NCBI GenBank assembly: GCA_001600415.1
Contig: BCJX01000002.1
Span: forward strand, 1,433,392-1,494,811
Direction of reading: 5' to 3'
Length of the DNA: 61,420 nucleotides
Origin: Pascua guehoae
Taxonomy: Eukaryota > Basidiomycota > Tremellomycetes > Trichosporonales > Trichosporonaceae
The notes under the pieces are model-generated. The model saw only the letters and a program-made list of their open reading frames with translations, searched no databases and was not told where the DNA came from. Shown here in pieces: positions 36,099 to 49,900 of the stretch (its first letter is position 1; each line of letters starts with the position of its first letter). Made by a program: the position numbers and the translations under genes.

Positions 36099-39000
36099 AT
36101 GGCGGAACCCCCAAAGGGGCTCTTTTCCCTCTCGTCGCTGGGCCGACGTACCCCGGCGTCGCGCTCGGCGAGCGAGACGATTGCACACCCCCTGCTGGGG
36201 GCCTCTACGTCGTCCCTGTCGCTCGTCGACCCGAGCGCAAGCGCGAGCGACAGCGATGGTGCGATGCGTTCCGCGTCCGACCTCCCGAGTGCTGGGTTAC
36301 CGTACCGGCCCCGCCAGCGGCGCGCGCCGTCGCCGACCCCGACCCCGACCCAGATGCAGCAGCCGCAGATCGGTGCCGCCCCTGGATCGCCATCTGTGGC
36401 TATGAGCGCCACCGGGACGGGAAGTGGGACTGGGACGGCCTCCACCACGACGTCAACCTCCACAACAGCCCCGGCCAGTGTCACAGTCACGACATCTGCG
36501 ACAGCAGGGCACTTTGCACCCTCCATCTCATCCACGACTTCTTCTCCTTCCACATCGCACACTATTACCGCCTACCCGCCCCTTCCACACCCGCACCCCC
36601 ACTCGCCCGTCGCCACCACGTCGATGCCGGCCACCCCCGCCCTGGCAGTCCCAGCGGCACCCACCACATCACCCGCCTTTGCGCACCATGGCGACCTCCC
36701 AGATATGAGCCTCGGCCTCGGCACGGGCGGCGCAGCGTCGGCGTCCGCCACGCGGCACCTCCAGCTCCAGAGCCTCAAGGCCGCAGCGCAGAAGATTGGC
36801 CTCGGGAACGGCAGCATGGGCATGGGCATGATCGACTCCATCTTTGAAAAGGGCGCCCGCGTGAGGGGCGAGGGCGGTGACTGGGCTGATATGTTGAAGG
36901 TCCTCACCAGTGGGAAGGTGAGTGAGCGGGCAGAGTCGCGTGGGGAGCAGGCAGGAGTAACATGAGAGCGCCTTGGGGCGAGATGTGGGGGCTGGCGAGA
37001 TGCGGACCTTGGAGCCGGGTAGCTTGGAGCACGACGCGACTGAAGACCAACGGACCGTCGTTTGCGTAAGAGAAGCCGAGACCGCGTGAGGCTTGCAAGA
37101 CTATCCCTCCAGCAAGACGATGGAGAGCCTGGAGCGCATGGAGGATACCGAAGGGCACTCGACCGTCGCACTCGCAGACACTAACCCACAGGCCATCATC
37201 CTCCTTCCGTCGTCACCCGCGTCGTCGCTGCCCATGACGCCGCAGACGCTCCGTGACCACGTCGCGTTCCTCTCGCCCCCGATCGCGGCGTCTAGCAAAA
37301 AGGCCGGGACGCCGTCCAGCGGTGTGTCGGTCTTTGTAACGCTCTCGGGCCTCATTGGTACCTTGAAAGGGTAGGTCCAAGAACCGATGTATCTCTGGGT
37401 CTGACGAGCAGCACGACTGTCGCATTCGAGTCTTCTGTTCCTGCCGACTCACCGCTCATTGCTGCTCTCCGGGAGAGCTCCCAGCGACCCGTCGCACTGT
37501 CGACACTGCGCCCAACGCAGCTCGCCGCACCACCCACGACCACCCCACCCTCTCCTTACCCGACGTACACGCTCAGTGCCGACTCGACGCTGCTCCCATT
37601 CCCTCCCCTCGGACGAGGCGCTCCGCCTTCATCGCTTGAGCGGCATCCAAAGGAGCCAGCACCTCGCCGGATCAACCCATTTGCGTCGCTGTTTGGAGGC
37701 TCGGGCGCTGGGACAGCCTCGTCCTCTTCCGCTGCGACCCCCTTGCGCGGCGGGTTGAGTCCTGAGCGGCCAGGCTCCCCATCGCCTGGCCCATCACAGC
37801 TCTCCTCTCCCCGCCCATCTATTACGTCACTTGATGCAGACGCCGAGGCTGGCGAGGGCTACTCTGTGATGGCGTACACGATCAACCGTCCCGTGCGCTT
37901 TACAGAGGTACACAAGACCCTCGTCAAGGCGGTACGCTCAACGGTGCGCGTAGAGCTCGAGGGCCTGCCCGACAAGGTGATTGAAAAGGTGCTCAGGCTG
38001 GTGCTCTCTGCAGTGTGTCCCGTATCAGGGAGCGCGGCCGACCAGGCGCTCCTCAAGAGCCACCATCACGGTCTTGGTACCGACTCCGATGCTGCTGTGC
38101 CCCTCGACTTTTCCGACCCTACCGCCTGTGGCGAGCGCCTGCAGGACTTTATGGAGGCCATTTACGACGACCTCATCATCATGTACCGTGCAGACGCATC
38201 GAGCGGGAAAAAAGTGCCCTGGGCACGGGACGGGGCAGACAAGGACGACAAGGACAGCTCGGAGAGCCGTGAGGCACATGCCGAGGCCGCCGCCAGTGAG
38301 GGCACGGAGCGCGTCGAGGCAGTCATTTGCCGTCTGTTGTACAACCGGTAAGCCGCCGCACCCGTTGTCTCGATACTGACTGGCAGGATCTTTTCGCCGC
38401 TGCAAAGCGACGATGCACGCCACGACGAGGCACTCGCATCCCGTATTGCAGCCCTCAACCTTTTGGACCTCTCCCTCGACCACTTGGGGCTCATCACGCG
38501 CCCGCCCAGAGAAACACCCCGCGGGGCGCTGGCCAAGGGGCTCACAGCGCTCGTGGGTGATATCGGCGAAGAGCTTCAGAAATTCTCGACGCTCGCGTGC
38601 CTCACCCCGCGTGACAAGTCGGATGTGCTCGTTCGTGCGCATACGATTGCCGTCGGTGGGTATTATATAGTGCCATCGCGAAGCCGGGGGCAGCCAGTAG
38701 AGAGGTATGTGTGGCTGACAAACAGACGGGCTCGCACGCCTGCCGCCAATTGAATTACGGCCAGAGGGCGAACCATATATTCCGTTGGCTGAGGAAGAGG
38801 ACGAGGCGGAAGGCGAGGAGCTCTCGACCATTACAGAGGGTGCTGATGGGGACCCCGAGGCGGAGGCCAAGGCGCACAGCGAGGCTCCACCGGTACGCAA
38901 TGTGCCTGACCTGGTGCTCCCAGGCTCACCTCAGACGACCGACTCTGTGCAGCTGTGCGAGTCCCCCACGACAGACCTGGGGAACAGTATCGCGACCGTG

Positions 39001-40665
39001 GTGCCAAATGAGAAGGGTGCTGAGGACGCCTCGGCGAAGAAGGCACCTAGTGCTGGGCAGACATCTGGAGCCGACCTCATCCTCCCACTCATCATCTACG
39101 CGGTCGTGCGGGCCAATCCTGCCCAGCTCGCGTCGCAGCTAATGTACTTGCGCCGGTACCGCTCGGCCATTTGCCTTGTCGGCGAGGCGTCGTATGCGAT
39201 TGTTAACCTGACCGCCGTCGTCGAGTTCCTCGAGCACGTCCACCTCGCCGACCTGGGCCTGGGCGACGACAGCGACCGTGTCATGAGCGTCGAGGACCTG
39301 TCGCCAATTGGACTCTACCTCGACGACGCCAACGCCGACGCGGCGAGCATTGCCAGCGCATCGTCGCGCCTGCGCGGCCGCGTGTTCCAGGTCGGCGAGT
39401 TTGCCGGCGACGCTGTCGGGAACGCCAACAAGGTCATTACCGGTGTCGTCGACAGCTCCTGGTCGGCCCTGCGCGGGTTTATTGGCGGCGACGAAGCAGG
39501 CGGCCCAGGAGGACCTGGGCCCGCATCCACCAACCCAAACGCCACTGCAAACAGCCCCAACCCGAATCTGAGCCAGAGCGTACCCACAACCATTCCCGGC
39601 CGCCCGCGCCAGTCGTCGACCTTTTCCCTCGCAAACGTCACCGCGAGCGTGGCCCACATTGCCGCCGCCGCCACGACTGCCGCCGCACGCACCCGCTCGC
39701 GCGCAAGCTCGCACGCGTCAGAGTGGGGCACGGCCGCCGCAGCACACCAGGAAATGGTCGAGGTCCCACCGTCATCGCGCCCCGCGTCCGTCCGTGGCGC
39801 CGACATTTACGTCGACCCCGACAATATCGATTCGGACGACTCGCCACGCGGATCTGGCTCCTCCCAGGGACAAGCACAAGTGGCCCCACCAGCACCGGCA
39901 CCAGCACCGGTACAAACACACGCGAGCCTCCACCCCGACGACGGCGGACGTCCCCGCTCGCGCTCGGATGCACGCAGCATCATGTCCGTCTCGTCAATGA
40001 TGAAAAAGGACGACCGGGAACGCGGCCGTGATCGTGATTACGACCGCGAGCGTGAGCGCGACAGGGTACGTGGGTCGAGCCGCGACCGCTCGGCGATCGG
40101 GACACGCCTCGCGTCCATTGCCGGCGGGGGGNTCAAGATGCCCGACCGTGAGGCGACCCCGCCCGTTGAGCCAAAGGTGAGTATAAGCAGTGCGATGGGT
40201 GTCTAGTAGGCACCCGAGCCCTTTTGGTGCACGGCATGTCCTGAGCACGCCCGGGTGCCATGACACATTGCCTCGGCCTCCTCATTCCGATCCCACCCCC
40301 GCTCGACCCGACTAACGCCCAGCCCATGCCGACCCAGACGTCCTTCTTCGCGGCGCTCACATCCCGCGGCGCCCCCGGCGCCCGCCGCGCAAGCACCCTC
40401 AGCGTGATTGACCGCCCGCGCTCGCCGGGCCCCACCCCGAGCCCGACGGTCGCGGCGTTCCCCCTCGACGACCCGCCCATGGAGCGCTTCATGACGTGTG
40501 AGTCAGCTGGTTGAGATGACACGGGGACATGTGGGGACTAACCATACAGGCGAGGTGGGAGATATCCGTCTGAGCGAGATTGGGACGCTGCTGCGTGATT
40601 ACCGCCGGCTGGCGGGGGTTATTTCACGGATGCAGGGACAGGGGCAGGGACAGCCGCACGCGTAG
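36099..40665 (+). CDS. VPS9-domain Rab guanine-nucleotide exchange factor
   Basis: Exons 36099-36917, 37192-37370, 37412-38347, 38387-38655, 38726-40176, 40323-40497 and 40550-40665; 1314 aa. VPS9 proteins activate Rab5-type GTPases on endosomes. Residues 1-240 and 355-460 are Ser/Pro/Thr-rich and disordered. A helical bundle (about 465-740) with PRDKSDVLVRAHTIAVDGL precedes the VPS9 core (about 848-910) with ADLILPLIIYAVVRANPAQL, RRYRSA and GEASYAIVNLTAVVEFLEH. An acidic insert of about 100 residues separates the two parts. A long disordered tail with RERERDR-type repeats follows. Base 40132 is ambiguous (codon NTC) at the end of a G-run, so frame there depends on assembly. Intron 1 (274 nt) is long. 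It could correspond to fungal VPS9 or MUK1; I cannot choose. Confidence 0.85.
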
Positions 40666-40980
40666 AAGTAATGCAAGGATGTGGAGGCGGTTTATATGAC
40701 GACGACATCCGTATTGAGAGAGAGACCCGGGCAGATAGAGCACAGAAGAACACGAGGGTTATACATACGGACATTCGGTCGCTTGGTCGCTTGGTCGCTA
40801 GACGTTACTAGATATGCATCTAACACTACAACTACAATACAGTAAACGGACAGGTCACACTGAGCGCGCGCGCAGCAGCACGACGTCGACTCGAACCCTT
40901 GCTCGGACCATTTCTTCTTAGTTCCCTCGCCCCCTTTCTCATGTTTGCGGGCACACACCCTCCTCCCGCCTCTCTCACGC
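40666..40980. other. Convergent spacer between the VPS9 gene and TRA1
   Basis: 315 bp holding two 3' ends. A/T-richer than the flanking exons; short GTCGCTTG repeats near 40777-40800. No gene. Confidence 0.5.
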
Positions 40981-43900
40981 CTAGAACCACGCCATAAACG
41001 TCTCGCTCATGGCAGCAAGGTGCGTCGGTGCCGTCGCCTGGCTGATGAGCGTGACCATGGCGTGGTTGACGGCAGGGCCGCCCGCCGTCTTGTCCTTGAC
41101 TTCGCCAATGTGGCCCATGAGCTCGGCGCGCTTGATAAACGCGTCGACATTCTTGTACACGTGCGACGTGAGCGGGGCGTCGCTGCGCGACTCTGCGCTC
41201 TTGTTGTACGTGTTTTGCCACGTGAGGATCTGCGCGTGTCAGTGGTGTTGAACGGAAATAGTAGTCTCGCTCGGCTCACCTCGTCGCGGATAAACAGGTG
41301 CAGAGTCGACGCAAGGTCAAACTCTGGCATGGTGAGCGAGTGCGCAATCGCCGTTGCGGCGCTGCTGACGACGCCCTCGACGCCGACGCGCGTGATAAAG
41401 TGCTGCATGTTGGGCGTGAGACGGAACGGCACCGCGTCGGTCGTGTGGAAGAGCGGCTGGCTCTGGGCAAACGCTGTCAAGTCAGTGGACCGCTACCTCT
41501 CGATCGCTGAAGTCACAACTCACCAGGCAGCATTTCGGTCATGTACATCTGGCCCGTCTTGCGGCTCAGATGGAAGCGCGTGGGCGCGCGGTTGTTGAGG
41601 CAGCACACATATGTGAGGAACGCCGTCGCGGCCGTCTGGATGGCAAACTGCTTGCGCATGAGCCACAGGCTCTCCGAGTCCTTCATGATCTTGATCATGT
41701 AGTTGCTAATGACGTTTTGCGGGAGCATCTTGGCCTGGATCTCTTCGATAATCTCCATCTTGAGCTGGATGTACCGTGTATCCGTGCGCGGGATCGAGGG
41801 GTCGTGCAGCTGGCGCAGGCGGTCACAGAATGCGAGGATCGTGTCTTCGTGTGTCATGCCGTGTGCCGACGCATAGTCGTCGTAAATCTCCTGCAGCGAC
41901 ACGTACGACGAGTCGTTCTGGATAAGGCGCAGCTGAGTGCCGAGCGCCACAGCGGTCGGGAGGTGGAACTGGAGGTTGCGGCGGCGCGACTCCTTGCGGC
42001 GCTTGAGCACACTGTTCATGATGCGGAACAGCTGGACGAGACGCTCCTCGCGGCGGCAGTGACGCGCTGCTGGCATCTGCACGTTGAATGTGTATGCCGT
42101 GCCATTGTTACCAATCATGGTGATGCGGCGGAAGCAGAAGCCGAACCCACGGCACGCCTCGGCGCGCGGGTGGAAGCGCGCAATGCGCACAAGCTCGTCG
42201 GCCTGGTCAATGTGCTGCACGTATTGCCCCGGCACCTCGACGTCCTCAAACTTGGTGTAGTGGAAGTCGGTGAGGTTGATGCCCGACGAGTCGAGCGGCT
42301 GCTGGCGCGGACGCGAGTCGATAATCTTTTCGTAAAAGTCGCGCCACTGCTGGAGACGCTTGATGTACTCGCGCATCTTGGGCTGGTTCTTGATAAAGTC
42401 GCGCTCGACCGCGGTGCGTAAGTCGCTGTGGAGGTTTAACGAGAACCGCCGCAGGTTGTCCTTGGTGTTTGGCGTGAGCTCCTGTTCGTCGCCGAGGAAC
42501 GCGCCACGCTGCGACCATTGTGCCATGGCGTCGTTGAGCAGCGCCGAGAAGAAGCGGTAGATATCCTCGTCCGACGTCGGCTTGGCACGGTACCCAATCT
42601 GGTCGACCATCTTCTCCATTGTGAGTGCAAGGAGAGGAACACCAGTCTTGAGGTGGTTGATAATCTCGTCGACAAACTCCCATGGTTGGCGCGGCATGGG
42701 GCGTTGCTGCATTTGCTGCTGCTGCTGCGGTCCCTGCTGGGGGGGTCCCATGACACCACTGGCGTTCGGGGCTGGGGTCGGCGTCGCCCCAGGGCCGCCC
42801 GGTGTACCGGCTCCAGGAGTGGTCCCAGCACCAGTGGCTGGAGTGCCGGCCGTGCTGGTGGGAGCGTTGGTGTCTGGCTTGGTCTCGGCCTTGTCGTCGG
42901 GCTTTTCATCCTTTTCGTCCTTCACAGCCTTCTTGTCGTCAGAGGCCGACGTCGGAGCAGTCACACCAGCAGCAGCGTTGGCAGCAGCCACCTTGGCCTC
43001 GGCAGCCTTGCGGGCAGCCATCGCACGCTGTTGAGCGGCGACCTGGCTCTTCTTGACGTTGCTGAAGTCCTCGCGCGTGACACGGAGCGAGTAGAAGAGC
43101 GCCTGTGGGAACGACTTGGCAATGTGCATGAGAATGTGACGCGCAATCTGGGCCTCGCGGTGGGAGAGCGAGAGCAAGAGTTGAGGGATGAGCGTGATCC
43201 AGTACCAGATGACTAAGTCGCCCTTGTAGTTTTCAAACGCCTTGGCGATCGTGTTGCGGCTGTCGTCGAGGCCGAGGAGCCACAGAACGCGGAGCAGAAG
43301 CGCGCGCGACTTGTGATTGTTGTACAGGCCGGCAGCCTGCATGTAGCACGAGACGGCCGAGGACGCGCGCAGCGCACGGTCGGTGGCCCACGACTCTGCC
43401 CACTCGGCGTCGGTCATGCGCTTCTCGCCCGGGCCGGGCTCGGGCTTGGTGCCTGGCGGAGGCGACTCTGGCTGCTGGCGGTACATTTTCTCGTTGAACT
43501 TGCCCCACTCGGCCCACGCCTTTGGAAGGTTGTAGTCCATCTGGACGGCATGGGCAAACTCCTCGTTGGCGTCCTGGTCCTGCCCGAGACGTGAAATGAA
43601 CATGCCCTTGAGCGTGAGGAACTCTGCCTTTTGAGGCTGGGCAAAGTACATCAGGTTGGTCGTGCTGATGTTGTCGAGGCCCTCGTTGAACTTGTCCGGC
43701 TTCTGGAAGTAGCAAAGAGCTTGCTCGCGCAGCTTCAGGAAGGCCTCGGAGATTTCAATGTTGGGCAGCATGTAAATCTTGTTCAGTGCCGTGCTGCACA
43801 CGTCGAGAAGTCCGTGGCGGCGTGCGACTTCGCCAAAGCGGTTGATCATCCATGCCGTCTCGTGGTAGCCGCGGAAGCCGTGGGTCTGGCCGTCGTTGCC

Positions 43901-46900
43901 CTGAACCATCGGAATGTAGACGCGCGTAACGGCAGTGAAGACGTGCTGGCGCCAAGCGAGGAGATCGGACCACACGCTGATGTCGTCCCAGAAGTTGGGC
44001 AGGCGGTCGCGCCATGTCTGGAAGATACCCTTGAGTTCCGTGTTGACACGCATCTCTAAGGTCTGAGCCGTCGTCATCTGTAGGCTGTCAAACACCTGGG
44101 CCGCCTCGCTAAGCTCGACGACCTGCTGGAACATTTGCAACAGTGGCAGATGCGCACCGGTGATCGAGTTTGGAAGCGTCGTCCACTTGCGAATGGCGAC
44201 CTGCTGAGCCTCGTCGACGATACGTAAGAAGTCGTTGGGCGGCTCGCGCGATCCATGGGCCTTGATAAGAGCCGTGAACGCCTCGAATACCTTGTGCCGA
44301 GGCGTTTGTACGCCCGACACCTGCTTGAGGTTGCTCTCGATCATCTCACGGTCTGGCGAGCCCCAGTCGGAAAGACGCCACGCGCACTCGAGGAGCAGGT
44401 CCGGGTTCTGATCGGCACGTGCAAGCTCGGTGAGCGATTCCCAGTTCTGGAGCTTTTGCGCCGCAAGTATCCAGTGGTCCTCCCAGAGACAAAACTCGTC
44501 CTCGGTGAAGGGAAGCGCCGCGTGGCGCGCCTTGAGCATGGTCTGCTCGTACATTTCCATGGCCTGCGGCCACTTGCCGTTCTGCTCGAGCGTGAGCGCC
44601 GCCGCCGTTTCAGGGTAAACGTATCGGCAGCGCGCGTTGCCGTAGAACATGTCCTCTTCGCCAAGCTCGGCGTACAGCTCGCCAAGCGCGCCAGCGCACA
44701 GCTCGCGCAAGTTGTCGGTGCCGCGGTACGTTTCGGTGAGATTGTTGAGGATCTCAAAGCCGGCATACCATGCGTTGAAAGTCTTGGAGAGGAACTTTAC
44801 GAGGACAGGCGGAAGGTTGACTGCTGGCTTGCAGTAGACAAACGCCTCAAGATGCGTCTGAATAATGTTGGGGCGCAGCTCAATCTGCTTGGAGTTGTAG
44901 TCCTTGCTCAGCAGCTTCGGGAGGTAGGGCGTAAAGGCGATTTGCTGCTGGCGGCCAAGGGATGACCAGATCTTGGGGAAGAGGCTGACCCACAGCTGGT
45001 GACAGAGCCAGGGGTCGAGGTGAACGAGGTTGCGCGCGTAGTGGACAACCTCACCCAGGTGCCAGTTGCGGTTCGCAAGGCTGTCACCCTCGCCAACAGG
45101 CGGGAGCGCGGAGCGGAACGCATCGTCGTCCTGATCGGCCGCACCCAGCAAGAGGCTGAGCATTTGCGGCATCCAGTAGCTGTCGGCGAGCGTCTCCCAG
45201 TTCTGCAAAGAGTACAGGTATTCGAGACGGCCTTCGAGAAGAACAGGCAGCGTCGCCTCGAGCTTGTCGAGGAACTTGGCACGCTGCGCAGAGTCTTTGG
45301 AACGTGTACCGAGGAGGTATGGTGCCTCGAGGCGGTGCGTAATGTCGGTACCCGAGAGCTCTGGCAGCTCATAGATCTCGTAAATAAGCTCGAGGTACTG
45401 CTTGAAGAGCGCGTCGTCGCGGTTTTCAAACTGCATCATCCGAAGCAGAAGCAACGCCTTGTCCTTGACGACAATGGGGCCGTCAATGTCCTTGACGACC
45501 CACTGGCGAACCATGTCAAGCAGGTACCGGCACAGTGTGAGGTTGGTCGACTTGTCGATCAATGCACCAAGAATGTTGACGAGGTAGCGGCGATGCTCTT
45601 TGAGGTCGGCGACGCGGTCGCGGAGCATGTCAAGGATCGAGATGATGAGGCGGTACGATGGATCAGGACCGTTCGTGCTCGTATGCACCTTGACGAGATT
45701 GCTGAGGACACGGAGGACGCCAGTCGAGAGTTCTTCAGTATGGAGCTGCTTGGGCTGCACCTTGAGCCAACACTTGAGGAGGAAGATGGTGCCAGGGAGG
45801 TCGGACGTCGAGCGCAGGCTGTTGGTAAGGCCATTTTTGACAGTAGTCGAAAGCCATCGCAGCAGCTTTTGGGGGTCCTCTTCCGAGTCGGCAACCTCCT
45901 CGTCTGGGAGCTCGGCAAACATGCGCTCCGTAAGAGGACGCACCACCTCGTGAAGTGTCGAGTCGTCAAAGACCCAAACCTTCTCAAGTAGCTTGCGGAA
46001 CACCTCGAGCTTGCCACGGATCCACGCTTGGTCGCGCACCTCGGCGACCGCAGCAATGACCTCGGTCGAGTTGGCGACTGTCGCGATCGTGCCCTCGTTG
46101 ATGTCTTGCGACATTGTACGGTTGAAGAAGCCGAGCTTGACGGACACGTTGGGCAGACCCTTTGGACCGAGGATCTCCTTGAACAGGTCAAGAGCCCGCT
46201 TGCTCAGCCCGCCGCGCCCCACGGGTTCCGACGACGAGGCAACGATCCGGAGCAGGTGGGCGGTGATCAGTTCACGCGTGGCTGCGGGTGTCACCCAACC
46301 GCCGCCGCTCGACGACGATATGGCCGTTCCAGCGCGGTCGATACGCTGGCGTTTGGCGGGCGAGGCCGCTGTTGAAGTGTCGTCGACATCCATGGCGTCG
46401 TGCGCCTCGTCGCGAAGCGCCATGCGCTTGCGCTCCCAGCGGAAGATGAGCTCGATGACGTCGACCGTGAGCTTCTTCATCTCCGCCGTCGCTGCTTGCA
46501 CAAAGCCAAGCTTTTGGAGCGACATTGCAATGTGGGGCACGTAGAGATCGCGGTAGTCATAGAACAGGTCGGGGTGGTTGACAAGCAGCTCGCAGACGAC
46601 GACAAGAGTGCTGGTGGCGTGTCCTTCTTCGACGAGGACCGTCTTGACCTTTTGCGCCCAGTCTGGGATGCCGTGTGATGGCGGGTCACGGACCGAGAGT
46701 GACGACGCAAGTGTGTCAATGGCCTGGCGGAAGAGTGCCTTGGACTCGTTCTCCTTGAGGCGAAGCAGACCAGTCCAGGTAAGTCGGACAAACTTGATGG
46801 GAGTGTCGTATGTGGCCATGAAGCATGCCGTGAGGACATATGCCATGAGCTTGACTGTGGGCTCGAGGAGGTTGATGCCCATCCAAGCAAGTTTGAAGAC

Positions 46901-49900
46901 CTCCTTGCGCGACTCGGCGACCTTTGGTCCGGCATGCTTGACAAGGAGCGTTGTGAGGGCGAAAATCTCGATCAGAAGAGTGTCTTCGCGCTGCTTGGCA
47001 ACTGGCGTGTTGCTGAGCGGACGCCACATCTTCTCCGAGATCTTCTGAATGAGCGGGGCCGTAACCAGCGAGCCGTCATTGCCATCCTCGCCAAAGTAGA
47101 CGCGTAGCGTTGGGTTGACAACGAGGCGGAGCGCGTTCGTCTTAAAGGCCCAGGTGACTACCGTCTCCTCTTCGTACAGGTTCATAAAGTAGTCGATGAC
47201 CTCGCGGCGGTACTCGACCGACTCCTGCAGCGCGACACGCTGGTACAGGAAGAAGGCGACGTACGAGCGGTCAAACGAGCTGCGGATCTCGTAGGCCTCG
47301 ACGACGTGGAAGAGGAGCGGAATGTGCTGCTGGTGCTCGAGGGTGGTCATGAACATTTCGAGAATGAGCGGCGGCATCGTCTGGTAGTGAACGTTGGACA
47401 TGTCGCTCTTGGGATCGCGCGACCGCGAAACGATAGAGCGCCACACACCAACGACGGCTTCGAGGACAGGCTCGCGCTCAGAAAGCCACGATTTAGAGGT
47501 GCGCGACAGCTCGCGAATGATGTGGAGTCCTGGCACCACCAAGTCGAAAGCCTCGGGGTTGACAAAGCAGAGTGTGCAGATGGCCTCGGCACGCTCCGAG
47601 AGGTCTTGAACGAGCTGTGGCGCCTTGCCCGAAGCGATAATGTTGCGGTACGTCCACACCACACGCGGGTTCCGAATGTTTTCAAGCAGGTTTTGCGCTC
47701 CCTCGGCGTGGTAGCGGTCGAGATAGCGGGCAATGTTCTCGGTGAACGGCCCTGGCGCCGACTGGAGCAGCTGCGACTCGACCTTGACGACCTGGCTCGT
47801 GAGCTGCTTGAGGTATTGGACGGCGGTAGCCGGCAGAAGACGGAAAATGTTGACGAGTCGGGTCATGCGCGAAATGTCGGGGTTGTCCTCAAGCGGGCCG
47901 GACGCCGCCTTGGTGAGCATCTGGACCTCGGCGAGCGTGTCAAAGTGATCGAGGAGCTTTACACCAATCTCGACCTTGAAGTAGTTTGTCAATAACTCCA
48001 GGAAGCGTGCGAGACCCTCGAGACCGGGGACACTGAGACGTTTGGCGTCCGCGAGGTTGACGAGAATGGGGCGCAAACCCGACTGCAGCACCTCCTTGGG
48101 TAGCTTGTTCTGCTGCTGGATGACATCACGCAGACCCTCGTGTGCAACGTCGACAATCTCCGGGAACGTCGAGTAGACATGCTTGAAGTAGACGGCAATG
48201 ATGCGCTGTCGGATGGGGTGGAGGTTGGAGCGCTCATTGAACTCTTGCGAGTTCATCGTCGACCGGAGCATGCGCAGGCACGCGATGCGAAGCTGCTTTA
48301 GCCAGTAGCTCTGCTTGTGGCTCGGCGCCTCGCCGCGCTTGTTGGGGATCAAGCTGGCATCGTCCACGTCGGCAAGAGCCAGGACCTCCTGGACCAGGCG
48401 CACAAACTCGTCGTTGATTTCTGGAACCGAAGGGCGAAGGTCGAGCAGGTATGTGACGCAGTCAATGTTGCCAACCTGCATGGCAAACGACGACAGGGCG
48501 CGGAGCGGCTTTGAGAAGATTGGGCCAGCACTAGTGTCGAGGAGAACGGTCCGCGTGACTGGGCCAATGACATCCGAGATGGGCTGATCAATGACCTCAG
48601 CGAGTAGCTTAATGCACGACTGGGCCGCCTCGCGCGTGAGTCGGCTCTGCGAGTTGAGCTCGCGGACGAGGATCTCGGTAAGGCGGCTCTGCTTGACCTT
48701 GCCGTCGTCCTGGCTCTGGCACTTGCGGATGAGGTATTGGATAAGCTCCACGATGCGGTCAACCGAGTTGGGTGGATCGCGAGGCGCGTCACGGAGCGCA
48801 AACATCAAAACTCGAACAAACTCGAGCTCGACCTCGAGGACGTACTTGCGGCTCAACTCCGCACGACGAACAAACACGTTCATGGCGGTAACGCCGGCCA
48901 TCTTGTGGTTCCAGTCCTCGTCTTGGCACAAGCTTGTGAAGCGACGGACAAATGCGAGCACGACGCGGTCAATATTGTACGATGACTCCTTGTTGCCCGT
49001 GTACTCTGGCCGCACCGCGAGGTCCTTGAAGTCACGGATGATCTGCGCCAAAACCTCGGCAACCTGATCCCTTTGGGACGCGCTCGACTCTGCCATGCAG
49101 CTGACGATCGCATCCACCAGGGACAACGACAGTGGGAACGGCCGGTGGTGGCGACTCCTCAGCTCGGGCATCAACCCTTCTGGTGCGGGCTCGCTCCGCT
49201 TGAGCTCTGCCAAGAAGATGCGACGACAGTATGCCCGTACGAATTCCAGTGCCTTGGGTCCGATTGGGTCAGGCTGCGCGCAAGCATGGACGAGGGACGA
49301 AATAGTCTTGCGGAACACTGGCGTCGCTTCAGTATCGGTCCGCTCCTCGTGAATGGCCGTCATGGCCGAGAGCATGAGGATCTCGAGGCCATCCTCCTGG
49401 CACACCTCGAGCTTTTGGGAGATGGCCAAGTCGGCCGCATCGACAAGTGGTGCAATCTGGAACTTGGACCGCTTGCCCTCAAAGCTGATCGGCGCTGCAA
49501 TGTCATTCGGGACTGGACGGTATTCGAGAAGGGACTCGACGTCGTTGTACCGACGGTTGCGGCCGCCGAGCTTGCCGAGAATCTTGACCGCCGCGTGCGA
49601 GTGGTTACGGTTTGCGGGCACAGGCTTGAGAAGTTTGTGCAGCGCACCCATGAGCTCGCGGAAGACGGGCATCATTGTTGGATCGAGGAAGTCGGCTGTG
49701 AGATTGTCGATACACAGCTCAAGCGTCCGCAAACCTTGGCTGATGAGCTCTGGCCCTGCCTGTAGTGCGTGGACGAGGGGCTTCATGAGGTAGCTGAGGT
49801 GCGGGAGGAGGTTGGTGAGGCGGACGGGAACGGTGAGCGTGAGCTCGACAAAGAGGTCTCGCTGGATCGGATCAGACGCGTGTTGGAGAAGGTACGACAG

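Noticed and set aside
40886..40900. CTCGAACCC, a possible reverse-strand tRNA B-box
   Set aside because: No cloverleaf can be drawn; it lies in the TRA1 3' flank.
41570..42421. 283-codon plus-strand frame within TRA1, and other long frames through 41-52 kb
   Set aside because: They are antisense to the TRA1 PIKK exon, whose minus-strand reading is unmistakable.
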